DNA of 64,000 nucleotides from Gottfriedia acidiceleris. Lineage in GTDB: Bacteria > Bacillota > Bacilli > Bacillales > Bacillaceae_G. Each line of letters starts with the position of its first letter. Positions within the stretch are counted from its first letter, which is position 1. Below, piece after piece: positions 17,305 through 27,836 of the stretch. The DNA lies in assembly GCF_023115465.1 (NCBI RefSeq), contig NZ_CP096034.1:4464001-4528000 (forward strand). The letters run 5' to 3'. Below the pieces are notes generated by a model that was not told the DNA's origin, did no database searches, and saw only the letters and a program-made list of their open reading frames with translations. The position numbers were made by a program, and so were the translations under genes.

Positions 17305-17541
17305 TTATTTCAATAAATATGTGATGTTTTTTGTATATTGAAGATAGTCTAAGAAAAAACTACTTACAGCAGAAGAAATTGTAATCGTTAATAGCACCAT
17401 AAAAAGTCGAATTTGGGCGACATGGCCTTTTTTCATAATACTCTCCCACTTAATTGCTGTTAAAGCCCACCAAGTTAAAATAATGAAAAATAAATGGACA
17501 ATTATTGCTAATAAAGCTTCTGTCCCAACTAAAGCTTCCAT
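17305..17541 (-). CDS. ywzB: DUF1146-family small membrane protein (YwzB)
   Basis: The 78-residue protein has two membrane helices (LLAIIVHLFFIILTWWAL and FMVLLTITISSAVSSFFL). The motif WWALTAIKWE and the place before ywmB-murA are those of YwzB/DUF1146 proteins, whose function is unknown. ATG 17541 is preceded by AGAGGAC at normal spacing. Confidence 0.85.
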   Translation of the reverse strand: MEALVGTEALLAIIVHLFFIILTWWALTAIKWESIMKKGHVAQIRLFMVLLTITISSAVSSFFLDYLQYTKNITYLLK

Positions 17542-17677
17542 TTTTTACGTCCTCTTTCCGCTCGATTTTTATAGAAAAACCTTTTAGAATGCCTATTTGC
17601 TTTTTTTGCCTATGTTTTCTTGATGCAAGCAAGTTCAAACAGTCTAAAAACCTAATTTTATACTTTCTCTACAAATT

Positions 17678-17707
17678 AAAAAGTGTAGGAATCACCCTAC
17701 ACTTTTA
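17678..17707 (-). terminator. Terminator of the nuo operon
   Basis: AAAGTGTAGG and CCTACACTTT form a 10-bp stem with a short loop, and T5 follows on the minus strand just after nuoN. Confidence 0.85.
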
Positions 17708-17720
17708 GTTTAAATATATT

Positions 17721-19217
17721 TTACGCCATAAAGAAGTCTTTCACAATGTCTAGCTTATGAAATATATCTAATGCTAAAGATGGTTTAATACCCAATACAA
17801 TTGTTAAAACGGCACAAACCAATACAACGAATAGATGTGTCTTAGGAAGTACGACTTTACGCTCTTCACTACTTCTAAAGAAAATAGTTTGAAGGATGCC
17901 GAAATAGTAAAAATAAGATACTACTGTAGTTAAAAGTAGAATGCCACCTAATACAAAATATCCTTTAACTTGGACGAAAGCCCCCAAGAAAATATTTAAC
18001 TTTCCTATAAACCCTGCAGTTAATGGAATACCTGCTAGCGATAAAACAAATATTGTCATGGTAATCGCTAAAAATGGATTTGTTTTAATTAGCCCTGCAA
18101 ATGATGATAATGAGTCAGATCCCCTTTGTTGTTGTACATTGTAGACAATTGTTAAAATACCGATTGTCATGAATGTATAAGCTAATAAATAGAACCAGAT
18201 TCCCTCAAACATGAATGGTGAAATACTTACAAATGCAACTAGAACATAACCTCCGTGTGCAATACCCGAGTATGCAAGTATACGCTTTAGACTGTTTTGT
18301 TTTAAAGCAATCGTATTACCAATAATCATCGATAACGCGGCCAATGTAGCAACAACTGGTTGCATTACTTCAAATACAGATTTTTGTTCCTTCATCAATA
18401 ATGCACCCGTGAAAATTGCTAAGAAGATGCGAAGTACGATAATAAACCCGCCTGTTTTTGAAACTGTTGCTAAGAATGCTGTTACAGGAGTTGGAGCACC
18501 TTCATATACATCTGGCGCCCACATATGGAACGGAACAGACGCTAGTTTAAATGATAATCCAACAAACACTAGCACAAATGCTAGGATCATTAGAAATTCA
18601 TTACTGCTTGGAATTCCTTGTTGAAGTGCCACATTCATTTCAGTAATGTTTGTTGTACCTGTTAAGCCATAAGTATAGCTTAGTCCGAATAATGTAATTG
18701 CAGTTGAAATACCACCGTTAATTACATACTTAAGTGCTGCCTCAGAAGAGCCTTCTCTTCTCTTTTGAATGCCAACTAGAATATAAGATGAAATCGAAAG
18801 TAACTCTAATCCAACAAATAATGTGATTAAATCACTACTTGAAGCCATATACATTGCTCCAATTAACGCTGTAATAAACAATGTGTAGTATTCTGAGCGC
18901 TCTGTAATTGATTTATCTCCAAGAGCAAGTAATAAAACTAAGATTGCTCCGATTAATAAAATAGTTTTAAAGAGAAGCCCAAATGAATCAAGTTTAAACG
19001 ACCCCGCTAGTAGACTTATTGGTTTATGTGAATAAAGTGTGATTAACCATACTAGTGATCCAACAACGCTTAGTAAACCAACCCATCCGACTATTTTACG
19101 ACTCGCATTTTTAGGTAGTAAGAGTTCAAGAGTTAATAGAAGAAGCGCAGCAGCGACTAGAATAATCTCAGGACCCATTGTTCCCCATTGAAATTCAGAT
19201 AATGCTTTCCAAGTCAT
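17721..19217 (-). CDS. nuoN: Complex I membrane subunit NuoN
   Basis: The 498-residue antiporter-like subunit has about fourteen membrane helices and is one of three proton-pumping modules (with L and M). VGLELLSISSYILVG, the helix-4/5 glutamate region, and FKLASVPFHMWAPDVYEGAP, the conserved lysine/broken-helix loop, are present. It is the last gene of the operon, four bases after nuoM. Confidence 0.93.
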   Translation of the reverse strand: MTWKALSEFQWGTMGPEIILVAAALLLLTLELLLPKNASRKIVGWVGLLSVVGSLVWLITLYSHKPISLLAGSFKLDSFGLLFKTILLIGAILVLLLALGDKSITERSEYYTLFITALIGAMYMASSSDLITLFVGLELLSISSYILVGIQKRREGSSEAALKYVINGGISTAITLFGLSYTYGLTGTTNITEMNVALQQGIPSSNEFLMILAFVLVFVGLSFKLASVPFHMWAPDVYEGAPTPVTAFLATVSKTGGFIIVLRIFLAIFTGALLMKEQKSVFEVMQPVVATLAALSMIIGNTIALKQNSLKRILAYSGIAHGGYVLVAFVSISPFMFEGIWFYLLAYTFMTIGILTIVYNVQQQRGSDSLSSFAGLIKTNPFLAITMTIFVLSLAGIPLTAGFIGKLNIFLGAFVQVKGYFVLGGILLLTTVVSYFYYFGILQTIFFRSSEERKVVLPKTHLFVVLVCAVLTIVLGIKPSLALDIFHKLDIVKDFFMA

Positions 19218-19220
19218 CTT

Positions 19221-20729
19221 CTATACACCTCTAATCCCTTGAATGATAAAATCCACTGATGACACAATCATATCATTTACGAAAGCTGGGTATACACCAA
19301 GCAGGACAATCGCAAATACTAAAATAACTGAAGCGATTGCTTCGCGTTTTGACAAATCAGTGAATGATGAAATAAATTCACTAGTTTTACCGAAGCTTAA
19401 TTGTAAAATTGCTCTTAAAATATAAGCTGCAGTTAAGATGATTCCTAACGTCCCTACTGTTGCAATTGCTTTATGAGATTGGAAAAGGCCAACAAATGAT
19501 AGCCATTCTCCTACGAACCCTGATAGACCTGGTAAACCTAACGATGCCATACCGCCAAAAAGTAATAAGCCAGCAAGTCTTGGAGCTGATTTTGAAAGAC
19601 CAGAAATACGGTCAAAACTAGTAGTATCACCTCGATTTTCTAACATGCCAACTATTAAAAATAGAAGTGCTGCAATTAAACCGTGAGATACTGATTGTAA
19701 AATTGCTCCTTGGATTCCAGCGCTATTCATTGCTGCTAATCCAATAATAACAATCCCCATATGTGAGAAACTTGAATATGCCAATACAGAACGTAATTCC
19801 TTTTGGATTAAAGCAATATAAGCTCCGTAAAGTAAATTAATTACACCAATTATCGCAAGAGCAACCGACATTTTTTCAAATTGCTCTGGGAAAACACCTA
19901 AAGCAAAACGAATTAAACCGTAAGTTCCAATTTTTAACAGGATACCAGCGTGAATGATTACTACAGCAGGGTTTGCTTGAGTATGAACATTCACCATCCA
20001 TCGGTGGAACGGGAATAATGGTAGTTTGATTGCAAATGCAATTAATAAACAAATTAATAGAACCATTTTTAAATGCTCTGAAATTGGACTAACAGTTTGT
20101 TGTCCTGCTGGAATGATGTTTGCTAAAACTTCATAATTTGTTGTGCCTGTGCGAGCAAATAGGACAGCAATAACAAATAATAAGAATGCAGATCCTAATC
20201 CGTTATAAATTAAGAACTGGTATCCAGCACGTTCACTATCAAATCGGCCCCATTTACCAATTAAGAAGAACATTGGAACTAACGTTAATTCAAAGAATAA
20301 GAAGAATAATACTAAGTTCTGAGCTGCAAATACACCAAACATTCCTACTTGTAAAATAAATAGTAGTTGATAAAAGCCTTTTGAACCTTTATTAATAGAG
20401 AAACCTGCTATTACAGCGATTAATGAGATAATACCAGTAAGTAAAATCATCACTAATGATAGACCGTCTACTCCAAGCTCAAACTTAACTTGAAACAATC
20501 TAGTTGATCCAGCGAAAAACTTTCCAAATGAAAACCAATCATATGAAATATTCCAATCTTTTAAACTAGAATGGTTTTGACCTGCTATATAAGCTAGTAT
20601 AGTAACTGCAAATGATAAAACCGAAGTCAATAATGCCCAAAGCTTATAAGAATTCTTTGGAGCAAAAGAAACTAGTAATAATCCCAATAAAGGTGAGAAA
20701 ACAACCCATAATAAGAAATGAGACATCAT
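19221..20729 (-). CDS. nuoM: Complex I membrane subunit NuoM
   Basis: The 502-residue antiporter-like subunit contains FFELTLVPMFFLIGKWG with the key helix-5 glutamate and AIKLPLFPFHRWMVNVHTQA with the conserved lysine, both in the proton path. The start ATG at 20729 overlaps the stop of nuoL (ATGA), giving translational coupling; GGGGGG lies upstream. Confidence 0.93.
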   Translation of the reverse strand: MMSHFLLWVVFSPLLGLLLVSFAPKNSYKLWALLTSVLSFAVTILAYIAGQNHSSLKDWNISYDWFSFGKFFAGSTRLFQVKFELGVDGLSLVMILLTGIISLIAVIAGFSINKGSKGFYQLLFILQVGMFGVFAAQNLVLFFLFFELTLVPMFFLIGKWGRFDSERAGYQFLIYNGLGSAFLLFVIAVLFARTGTTNYEVLANIIPAGQQTVSPISEHLKMVLLICLLIAFAIKLPLFPFHRWMVNVHTQANPAVVIIHAGILLKIGTYGLIRFALGVFPEQFEKMSVALAIIGVINLLYGAYIALIQKELRSVLAYSSFSHMGIVIIGLAAMNSAGIQGAILQSVSHGLIAALLFLIVGMLENRGDTTSFDRISGLSKSAPRLAGLLLFGGMASLGLPGLSGFVGEWLSFVGLFQSHKAIATVGTLGIILTAAYILRAILQLSFGKTSEFISSFTDLSKREAIASVILVFAIVLLGVYPAFVNDMIVSSVDFIIQGIRGV

Positions 20730-22582
20730 AAGTTGTACCCCCCTGTCACAACGATTGCTAATAAGATTAGTGCAAGACCAAGTATTGTGATAAATCCATA
20801 AGTTTGAACTTGACCACTTTGCAGCCTTGAACCAATTCCACCGACACTACTTACAATTCCTTTTACTAGAACTGCAAGCCCTTCAATTACAAAACGCTCA
20901 ATTGCAAACATTACATGTCCGATTGCAAACATACCTTTTACGATTGAACTGTTATATAATTCATCAATATAGTATTTATTAAGAAGAATCTCATAGAATA
21001 ATCCATTTTCTTCTTGTTTAGTTTGCTTCAATTTTCTTCCATACATATTGTAAGCAAGCGTAATACCAGCTAAAGAAACAAGCGTTGCTACGATCATAAT
21101 CCAATATGGCTCATGATTATGCTCAGCAATTGTAAATGGAGCTCCATCTAATAAAAACTCATTTAAGTGACGACCAAAGAATGGTGTATTAATATAACCT
21201 GCAAATATAGCAAGGATCCCTAATAAAGACATTGGTAGAACCATTGACATTGGTGACTCATGAGCACCTTTTGTCTTCTCTTCTCCAGTGAAAACTAAGA
21301 AATATAAACGGAACATATAGAAGGAAGTAAAGAATGCTGCAATTAAAGCTACTACGAATAAAGCGTAGTTTCCCTTTTCCCAAGTTGCAGCTAAAATCTC
21401 ATCCTTACTAAAGAAACCAGATAGTAATGGTACACCTGTTATAGCTAATGTACCGATTAAGAATAGTGTAGATGTCCATTTCATTTTCTGACGTAATCCA
21501 CCCATTTTAAAGATATCTTGAGTGTGCACGGCATGAATAACACTACCTGCTGCTAAGAATAACAATGCTTTAAAAAACGCATGAGTTGTTAAGTGAAAAA
21601 TACTTGCTGTATAACCACCTACACCTAATGCAAGCATCATATAACCCAATTGACTGACTGTAGAGTATGCTAGTACTCGCTTAATATCTCTTTGCACAAG
21701 TCCAATACTCGCTGCAAAGATTGCTGTAAATCCTCCGACAATCGCAACTACCGTTAAAGCAGTTCCACTAGCAATAAAGATAGGATAAGTCGTTGCTACT
21801 AAGTAAACACCGGCAGCTACCATTGTTGCTGCGTGAATTAATGCAGAAACAGGTGTTGGACCTTCCATCGCATCAGGAAGCCATGTATGAAGTGGGAACT
21901 GACCTGATTTACCCATTGCTCCTACGAAAATTAGAATCGCAATAAGTGTTAACGTACCAGTACTCACTTGTCCACCTTGGATTACATTGAAAATTTGATC
22001 GAAATCAAAGCTCTTTGTTTTCCAAAATAATAGTACCATCCCGATAAATAAACCAACGTCCCCTATTCTCGTCATAATGAACGCTTTTTTAGCCGCGGCT
22101 TTTGCTTCCTCTTTATAAAAGTAGAAACCAACAAGTAAAAATGAACCTAAACCTACTAACTCCCAGAATACATAAAGTTGTAGAATGCTAGGTGAAATGA
22201 CAAGTGCTAACATCGCAAATGTAAATAACCCTAAGTATGCGAAAAACACTGTAATTCTGTCATCCTCTTCCATATATGCTGTTGAATAAATATGTACTAA
22301 TGTACTAACAAACGTAACGATTACTAACATTAACGAATTTAGTGCATTTACTACATATCCAACGTGAATATCGATATTCCCAATTGTTAACCAAGTGTAT
22401 AGTTTCTGCACTGTATCCCCTTGTAGACGGTCAAATAAGACGAACAAGGAGATGATGAATGAGATTCCTGTTAAAGTTGCTCCTAAAATCCCACTACCTT
22501 TCTTTCCTTTTGTACCAGCTAATAGTAGGATTAGAAAGGAAATTAGCGGAAGTACCGGAACAAGCCAAGCATACTGCATCAT
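20726..22582 (-). CDS. nuoL: Complex I membrane subunit NuoL
   Basis: The 618-residue subunit is the distal antiporter module. It contains FWELVGLGSFLLVGFYF (helix-5 glutamate) and GKSGQFPLHTWLPDAMEGPT (lysine and lateral-helix loop). A C-terminal extension after about residue 520 includes the long amphipathic connecting helix region. ATG 22582 follows AGGAGG; a TTG one codon earlier is less likely. Confidence 0.94.
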   Translation of the reverse strand: MMQYAWLVPVLPLISFLILLLAGTKGKKGSGILGATLTGISFIISLFVLFDRLQGDTVQKLYTWLTIGNIDIHVGYVVNALNSLMLVIVTFVSTLVHIYSTAYMEEDDRITVFFAYLGLFTFAMLALVISPSILQLYVFWELVGLGSFLLVGFYFYKEEAKAAAKKAFIMTRIGDVGLFIGMVLLFWKTKSFDFDQIFNVIQGGQVSTGTLTLIAILIFVGAMGKSGQFPLHTWLPDAMEGPTPVSALIHAATMVAAGVYLVATTYPIFIASGTALTVVAIVGGFTAIFAASIGLVQRDIKRVLAYSTVSQLGYMMLALGVGGYTASIFHLTTHAFFKALLFLAAGSVIHAVHTQDIFKMGGLRQKMKWTSTLFLIGTLAITGVPLLSGFFSKDEILAATWEKGNYALFVVALIAAFFTSFYMFRLYFLVFTGEEKTKGAHESPMSMVLPMSLLGILAIFAGYINTPFFGRHLNEFLLDGAPFTIAEHNHEPYWIMIVATLVSLAGITLAYNMYGRKLKQTKQEENGLFYEILLNKYYIDELYNSSIVKGMFAIGHVMFAIERFVIEGLAVLVKGIVSSVGGIGSRLQSGQVQTYGFITILGLALILLAIVVTGGYNL

Positions 22583-22599
22583 CAAATTCCACCTCCTAT

Positions 22600-22914
22600 T
22601 TATCTTTTCAATGAATCAGCTTCATCGATATTAACTGTCTGACGATGACGATACCATGCGATTAAAATTGCCACGCCCACTGCAGCCTCAGCAGCTGCAA
22701 CTGAAATCGTAAATAATGAAAAAATTTGTCCTGTTAACGAAGGTGCTACACCAAGCTTACTAAATGCCACTAAATTAATATTTGCAGCATTTAACATTAA
22801 CTCAATACAAATTAACACAATTACTGTGTTTCGTTTTGTTAATGCACCATATAATCCGATACAAAATAAAATTAGCGCTAAAAGAAGATAAGCATTAATT
22901 GGAACTGAACTCAT
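22600..22914 (-). CDS. nuoK: Complex I membrane subunit NuoK
   Basis: The 104-residue protein has three membrane helices. [18 protein letters not shown] carries the conserved glutamate of helix 2 that links the quinone-site side to the antiporter modules; [18 protein letters not shown] is the helix-3 signature. Its start overlaps the nuoJ stop by four bases. Confidence 0.93.
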   Translation of the reverse strand: MSSVPINAYLLLALILFCIGLYGALTKRNTVIVLICIELMLNAANINLVAFSKLGVAPSLTGQIFSLFTISVAAAEAAVGVAILIAWYRHRQTVNIDEADSLKR

Positions 22915-23429
22915 TCCTTCGTACCCTCCTCTTTTGAATCATCTGATTTTGCTAAAATGATCGCACCTACTAAAGCAATAAGCAATAATACAGACATTAC
23001 TTCAAATGGCACGATATGATTTGTAAATAGTTGTAATCCAATATTTTTCGTATTATTTGTTGCTAAATCAACATCTGATGCATCGATTGAAAGTCCGTTT
23101 ACTCCTAAAAACATAACGACTCCAAATGCAACAACACCGATTAACGCAGCAATATTTCTCCAATTTCTTTTTGGCTTTTCACTTTCAATATCATGTTTCG
23201 TTAACATAATTCCAAAAATCATTAAGATTGTTACTGCACCTGAGTAAATAAGAATTTGAACAACAGCTACGAATTCGGCTGATAGAAGGACATAAATCCC
23301 TGCAATACTTATGAATGTTAAAACAAGTGAAAGCATCATATGCATAACTTTCGTTGAGTTTAACATCATAACGCCACCTAAAATGGCTGATAAAGAAAGA
23401 AGAAAGAAAGCAACTACGAAACCACTCAT
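22911..23429 (-). CDS. nuoJ: Complex I membrane subunit NuoJ
   Basis: The 172-residue protein has five membrane helices. [20 protein letters not shown] is the conserved helix-3 region with the tyrosine that undergoes pi-bulge changes in complex I. Its start overlaps the nuoI stop codon by four bases. Confidence 0.92.
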   Translation of the reverse strand: MSGFVVAFFLLSLSAILGGVMMLNSTKVMHMMLSLVLTFISIAGIYVLLSAEFVAVVQILIYSGAVTILMIFGIMLTKHDIESEKPKRNWRNIAALIGVVAFGVVMFLGVNGLSIDASDVDLATNNTKNIGLQLFTNHIVPFEVMSVLLLIALVGAIILAKSDDSKEEGTKE

Positions 23430-23845
23430 GCTTTATTCTCCTTTCGAATGTTTTGATCGTTTTCATCAAGCCATTGAAGGTCTTTAAACAATTCATCACG
23501 TGAATATTCAGCAAGTTCAAAGTTATTTGTCATAATAATCGCTTCTGTAGGACAAACTTCTGTACATAAATCACATAGAATACAAATTTCGAAATTTATA
23601 TCGTATGTGTCGATAATTTTTCCTTTTTTCGTAGGATCAGGATGTTTTTTTCCAGTTAATGTAATACAGTCTGTTGGACAGATTGCTGAACATTGATTAC
23701 AAACAATACATTTTTCTGGATAAAACTTTTGAATACCACGAAAACGATCTGGTAACGGAATCGGCTGATTTGGATAATCATACGTCACTTTCTCGCGCGT
23801 TAAATTTTGAAGAGTATATTTTAATCCTTTTACTAACCCAATCAT
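23426..23845 (-). CDS. nuoI: Complex I iron-sulfur subunit NuoI
   Basis: The 139-residue protein holds two 4Fe-4S clusters (N6a and N6b) ligated by CIVCNQCSAICPTDC and CILCDLCTEVCPTEA. It normally carries electrons from the NuoG side to NuoB; here there is no NuoEFG in the operon, so it is the candidate docking surface for another electron donor. Confidence 0.94.
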   Translation of the reverse strand: MIGLVKGLKYTLQNLTREKVTYDYPNQPIPLPDRFRGIQKFYPEKCIVCNQCSAICPTDCITLTGKKHPDPTKKGKIIDTYDINFEICILCDLCTEVCPTEAIIMTNNFELAEYSRDELFKDLQWLDENDQNIRKENKA

Positions 23846-23876
23846 GACTCACACCCCTTTAGATTGGTCTATTTGT

Positions 23877-24878
23877 TTAGAAGAACAAGCTTTTTACTAA
23901 TGCAGTTATTAAAATATTAGCTAATGAAACTGGTAATAATACCTTCCATCCGAACTCCATTAATTGGTCAGCACGTAAACGTGGGAACGTTACACGGAAC
24001 CAAATTAATAAATATAAAATTACACTAAATTTTAATGAGAACCATACAGCTCCGGGAATAAAATCTAGACCCGCAATTGGCTTCCACCCGCCTAAAAATA
24101 GAATCGTAATTAACGAACACATTGCAAAAAAGTAAACATACTCAGAAAGCATAAAAAATGCCCAACGGAATCCTGAAAACTCTGTATGATAACCTGCTAC
24201 AAGTTCTGACTCAGCCTCTGGTAAGTCAAAAGGTGTACGGTTTAATTCAGCTACAGCTGCAATTAAGAAAACGATAAAAGCAATCGGCTGAGTTACAATG
24301 AACCATACATTCTCCTGTGCATTAACAATATCATTTAAATTTAAGCTTCCAGTTAATAAAATAACACCTAATACGCTCATTACTAACGGAATTTCATATG
24401 AAATCATTTGTGCTGCTGCACGCATACCACCAATAAGTGAGTACTTATTATTTGAAGCCCAACCCGCTGTGACAACCCCAACTGTTGTTAATCCTGAAAC
24501 AGCAATATAGTAAAGCAATCCAACACCTATATCAGCAAACTGTAAGTTCTCCGTGAAAGGTAGAGTTGCTAATACCATAAACGCTGGTGCAAATGCGATG
24601 ATCGGTGCAAGTATAAATAATGGTTTATCTGCCGCTTTCGGAATTGTATCTTCTTTTAAAAGTAGTTTTAATACGTCAGCAACAGTTTGAAGTAAACCAT
24701 AGCGTCCACCAACTTGGTTAGGTCCAATACGCCCTTGCATGAAACCCATTACTTTACGTTCTGATAGGATTCCAAATGTTACAAAACCTAAAACTACAAA
24801 TAGAAAAATAACGCCTAAGCCTAAATAGATGAGAAAATTTATCCAAGACGGTGTACTTTGTAGAAGATTTTCGATCAT
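23877..24878 (-). CDS. nuoH: Complex I membrane subunit NuoH
   Basis: The 333-residue subunit has eight membrane helices and forms the quinone chamber with NuoB and NuoD. GRIGPNQVGGRYGLLQTVAD and ELNRTPFDLPEAESELVAGY are the invariant cytoplasmic loops with charged residues near the quinone. The nuoD stop and nuoH start overlap as TAATG. Confidence 0.95.
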   Translation of the reverse strand: MIENLLQSTPSWINFLIYLGLGVIFLFVVLGFVTFGILSERKVMGFMQGRIGPNQVGGRYGLLQTVADVLKLLLKEDTIPKAADKPLFILAPIIAFAPAFMVLATLPFTENLQFADIGVGLLYYIAVSGLTTVGVVTAGWASNNKYSLIGGMRAAAQMISYEIPLVMSVLGVILLTGSLNLNDIVNAQENVWFIVTQPIAFIVFLIAAVAELNRTPFDLPEAESELVAGYHTEFSGFRWAFFMLSEYVYFFAMCSLITILFLGGWKPIAGLDFIPGAVWFSLKFSVILYLLIWFRVTFPRLRADQLMEFGWKVLLPVSLANILITALVKSLFF

Positions 24879-25978
24879 TATCCATCTACCTCCCCAAGCA
24901 CAATATCAATACCACCTAAAATAGTAATTAAGTTTGCGATGTTTTCACCTTTTAATAACTTTGGAAGAATTTGCAGGTTATAAAAAGATGGTCGTCTAAA
25001 CTTCAAACGATACGGCTCTTTTTTGCCATCACTTGCAATATAGCAACCGATTTCTCCACGCGGTGACTCAATTCTTACGTATCCTTCACCTTTAGGAGCT
25101 TTGATGATTTTAGGAACTTTTGCTAAAATATCACCTTCAGCAGGGAATTGTTCAACAGCTTGTTCTAAAATCTTTAATGATTCTTCAATTTCTAGCATTC
25201 TACACATATATCGATCCCATGCATCGCCAACTGTTCCCACTGGGACATCGAAATCAAAACGATCGTATATAGAATATGGAGCATCTTTTCGTAGATCATA
25301 TTTAACACCAGTACAACGAAGATTTGCACCACTTAATGAAAAATTAATTGCATCTTCTTGTGAATATGCACCAATACCTTTTACACGATTAATAAAGATT
25401 TCATTACCTGAAACTAAATCGTGATATCCTTTTAATTGCTCTCTCATATAAGGAATAAACTCTTTTACTTTTTCAATCCAACCTTCAGGAGCATCCCACT
25501 TTACCCCACCAACACGCATGTAGTTAAAAGTCAATCTCGCTCCACAAAGTTCGTTTAATAGATTGATAATCATTTCACGCTCGCGGAAAGCATAAAGGAA
25601 CGGACTCACTGCCCCAATATCTAGAAGGTTTGTACCCCACCAAACTAAATGACTAGCAATACGCCCTAATTCCATTGAAATAACGCGTAAATACTCTGCG
25701 CGATCTGGAACTTTAATATCCATCATTGTTTCAACAGCATGGCAGATAACATAGTTATTTGTCATTGCTGATAGATAATCCATACGGTCTGTATATGGAA
25801 TAATCTGTGTATATTGAAGATTTTCAGCGATTTTCTCTGTACCACGGTGTAGATAACCGATGACAGGTGTCGCCTCCTTAATGATCTCTCCATCAATCTT
25901 TAACACAAGACGAAATACACCGTGTGTACTTGGATGCTGAGGTCCGACATTTAATAGCATTTCTTCCGTACGAATCAT
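24878..25978 (-). CDS. nuoD: Complex I subunit NuoD (49-kDa type)
   Basis: The 366-residue protein is a relative of the large subunit of NiFe hydrogenases that lacks the metal cysteines. GPQHPSTHGVFRLVLKIDGE contains the conserved HPSTHG loop near the quinone head group, and YLHRGTEKIAENLQYTQIIP and SPRGEIGCYIASDG are also present. It is a separate gene from nuoC, unlike the fused nuoCD of E. coli. Confidence 0.95.
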   Translation of the reverse strand: MIRTEEMLLNVGPQHPSTHGVFRLVLKIDGEIIKEATPVIGYLHRGTEKIAENLQYTQIIPYTDRMDYLSAMTNNYVICHAVETMMDIKVPDRAEYLRVISMELGRIASHLVWWGTNLLDIGAVSPFLYAFREREMIINLLNELCGARLTFNYMRVGGVKWDAPEGWIEKVKEFIPYMREQLKGYHDLVSGNEIFINRVKGIGAYSQEDAINFSLSGANLRCTGVKYDLRKDAPYSIYDRFDFDVPVGTVGDAWDRYMCRMLEIEESLKILEQAVEQFPAEGDILAKVPKIIKAPKGEGYVRIESPRGEIGCYIASDGKKEPYRLKFRRPSFYNLQILPKLLKGENIANLITILGGIDIVLGEVDG

Positions 25979-25986
25979 GGCTTATC

Positions 25987-27321
25987 CTACACCCCCTCGT
26001 CAAATTGAACGTAATCTTTTCTTAGTGGATAGCCAACCCAATTATCTGGCAGTAAGATCCGCTCCAATTTTGGATGACCTTCAAACTGAATACCAAGTAA
26101 GTCGTAAGTCTCACGCTCTGGCCAGTTTGCACCTTCCCATATTGGAGTAATACTATCAACAATAGGTTGTTGACGGTCTGCTCTTACTTTTAAAGCGATT
26201 CCATGGTTACGTTTATATGAATATATGTAAGAGTAAACTTCCATGTACTCAACAAAATCAGTTCCATGTAATCCAGATAAATAAGTAAATTGTAGCTGTT
26301 CATTATTCTTTAAGAACTGCGCTACTTTAAAATAAGCATCCCTTTTAATTGTAAAAGTTGGATCATGTTTAGAAAGCGTATTTATAGTTGCTTCCTCAAT
26401 AACATCCGCTCCAAACTCTTTTTCAATTAATGACTTTACTTCATCTAACAATGGTTGATTGTGAGAAGGCTTCACTTCTTCAACTGCAGCCTCTTTACCA
26501 GCATCTGTTTTACCTTTCGCTTTTGCCGCTGCTGCTGCTTTTGCCTTCGCAACTGCAATTGCCTTCGCTTTTGCTTTTGCCGCTTCATCGTCTGAACCAG
26601 CAGTTGCTGTGCCTTCTCCACCCGCTGCTTTTTGTTTTGCCAATGCCGCTGCCTTTGCTTTTGCTGCTGCTACTGCTTTTGCCTTCGCCGCTGCAATTGC
26701 TTTCGCTTTTTCATCTTCTGCACCATCTGCTGAAGCTTCTCCACCTTCTGCTGCTTTTTGCTTCGCTAACGCCGCTGCCTTTGCTTTTGCTGCCGCTACT
26801 GCTTTTGCCTTCGCCTCTGCTAAGGCCTTCGCCTTATCATCTTCAGTAGTCGCCTCTTGCTCTTCTGCATGAGCCTGTTCGCCTGATTCCGCTGCTTTTT
26901 GTTTTGCAATTACTGCTGCCTTTGCTTTTGCTGCCGCTACTGCTTTTGCCTTCGCTGCTGCTAAAGCCTTTGCCTTATCATCATCAGAAGTTGTCTCTGG
27001 CTCTTCTGCTTGAGCCTGTTCACTTGCTTCTGCTGCTTTCTGTTTTGCGATTGCTGCCGCCTTTGCCTTCGCCGCTGCTACTGCTTTTGCTTTCGCTAGT
27101 GCAAGTGCTTTCGCTTTTTCATCTTCTGAAGCTGGTTCCTCTTGTTTATCATCATTTTCAACAGTAGGCTCCTCAACTACAGGAACTTCTTCTTTTTGGA
27201 CTTCAGTATTTTTTGCAACTTCCTTTTCTGCCTTCAACTGTTCCATTTTACGTCGAGCCGCTTCTTTAGCCCTCTCAGCTGCTTCTTTCTTTAACTGTTC
27301 TTTTGACTTATCTTCACTCAC
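25987..27321 (-). CDS. nuoC: Complex I subunit NuoC with Ala/Lys repeat N-terminus
   Basis: The 444-residue protein has two parts. Residues 1-66 are highly charged. Residues 67-277 consist of five tandem, imperfect 38-48-residue repeats built from [15 protein letters not shown] and QKAAE separated by acidic linkers, predicted to be long helices. From about residue 285 comes the normal 30-kDa domain, ending in [18 protein letters not shown] and GYPLRKDY. Ordinary NuoC is about 170-200 residues. The start is GTG 27321, overlapping the nuoB stop. Alanine/lysine-rich NuoC extensions are also known from the B. cereus group. Confidence 0.93.
   Translation of the reverse strand: MSEDKSKEQLKKEAAERAKEAARRKMEQLKAEKEVAKNTEVQKEEVPVVEEPTVENDDKQEEPASEDEKAKALALAKAKAVAAAKAKAAAIAKQKAAEASEQAQAEEPETTSDDDKAKALAAAKAKAVAAAKAKAAVIAKQKAAESGEQAHAEEQEATTEDDKAKALAEAKAKAVAAAKAKAAALAKQKAAEGGEASADGAEDEKAKAIAAAKAKAVAAAKAKAAALAKQKAAGGEGTATAGSDDEAAKAKAKAIAVAKAKAAAAAKAKGKTDAGKEAAVEEVKPSHNQPLLDEVKSLIEKEFGADVIEEATINTLSKHDPTFTIKRDAYFKVAQFLKNNEQLQFTYLSGLHGTDFVEYMEVYSYIYSYKRNHGIALKVRADRQQPIVDSITPIWEGANWPERETYDLLGIQFEGHPKLERILLPDNWVGYPLRKDYVQFDEGV
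26491..27123 (-). repeat. Tandem coding repeats inside nuoC
   Basis: Five in-frame repeats of roughly 115-145 bases encode AKAKA(V/A)[14 protein letters not shown] blocks joined by DDK/EEP-type acidic linkers. The copies differ mainly at third positions and in the linkers. Opposite-strand frames rich in leucine or alanine in this stretch are shadows of the repeats. Confidence 0.85.
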
Positions 27322-27836
27322 TTATTCGTCACCTGCTTTCCAGTTTTAGCTTCGTAACGAATCTTTTCTTTCAATTTGTTAATACCATAAATTAATGCTG
27401 CTGGATTCGGAGGGCATCCAGGGATATACACATCTACTGGAACAATCTGGTCCACTCCTTTAACAACTGCATACGAGTTAACATATGGACCACCAGCAGT
27501 CGCACATGAGCCCATCGCAATTACCCATTTTGGTTCTGGCATTTGATCGTAAAGGCGTTTAACAATTGGCGCCATCTTTTTCGTTACAGTTCCTGAAACA
27601 ATCATACAGTCAGATTGACGAGGAGAAGTACGGAAAAATGATCCAAATCGGTCTAAGTCATAATGAGATGAACCTACACCCATCATTTCGATTGCACAAC
27701 AAGCTAACCCGAATGTTAATGGCCATAACGAGTTACTTCTTGCCCATGCCTTCACTTCTTCCAGAGTCGTAAAAAAAATATTCTTTTGGAGTTCTTCCAT
27801 TTCAGCAACAGAAATTCCATCTAACTTCATAACCAT
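27318..27836 (-). CDS. nuoB: Complex I iron-sulfur subunit NuoB
   Basis: The 172-residue protein binds cluster N2, the last electron carrier before quinone. [10 protein letters not shown] (adjacent cysteines), [10 protein letters not shown] and [10 protein letters not shown] give the four ligands. ATG 27836 follows AAGGTG and overlaps the end of nuoA; an in-frame ATG seven codons earlier is less well placed. Confidence 0.94.
   Translation of the reverse strand: MVMKLDGISVAEMEELQKNIFFTTLEEVKAWARSNSLWPLTFGLACCAIEMMGVGSSHYDLDRFGSFFRTSPRQSDCMIVSGTVTKKMAPIVKRLYDQMPEPKWVIAMGSCATAGGPYVNSYAVVKGVDQIVPVDVYIPGCPPNPAALIYGINKLKEKIRYEAKTGKQVTNK

Noticed and set aside
26430-27167. Long plus-strand frames rich in leucine or alanine
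   Set aside because: They are antisense shadows of the alternating Ala/Lys codons of the nuoC repeats.
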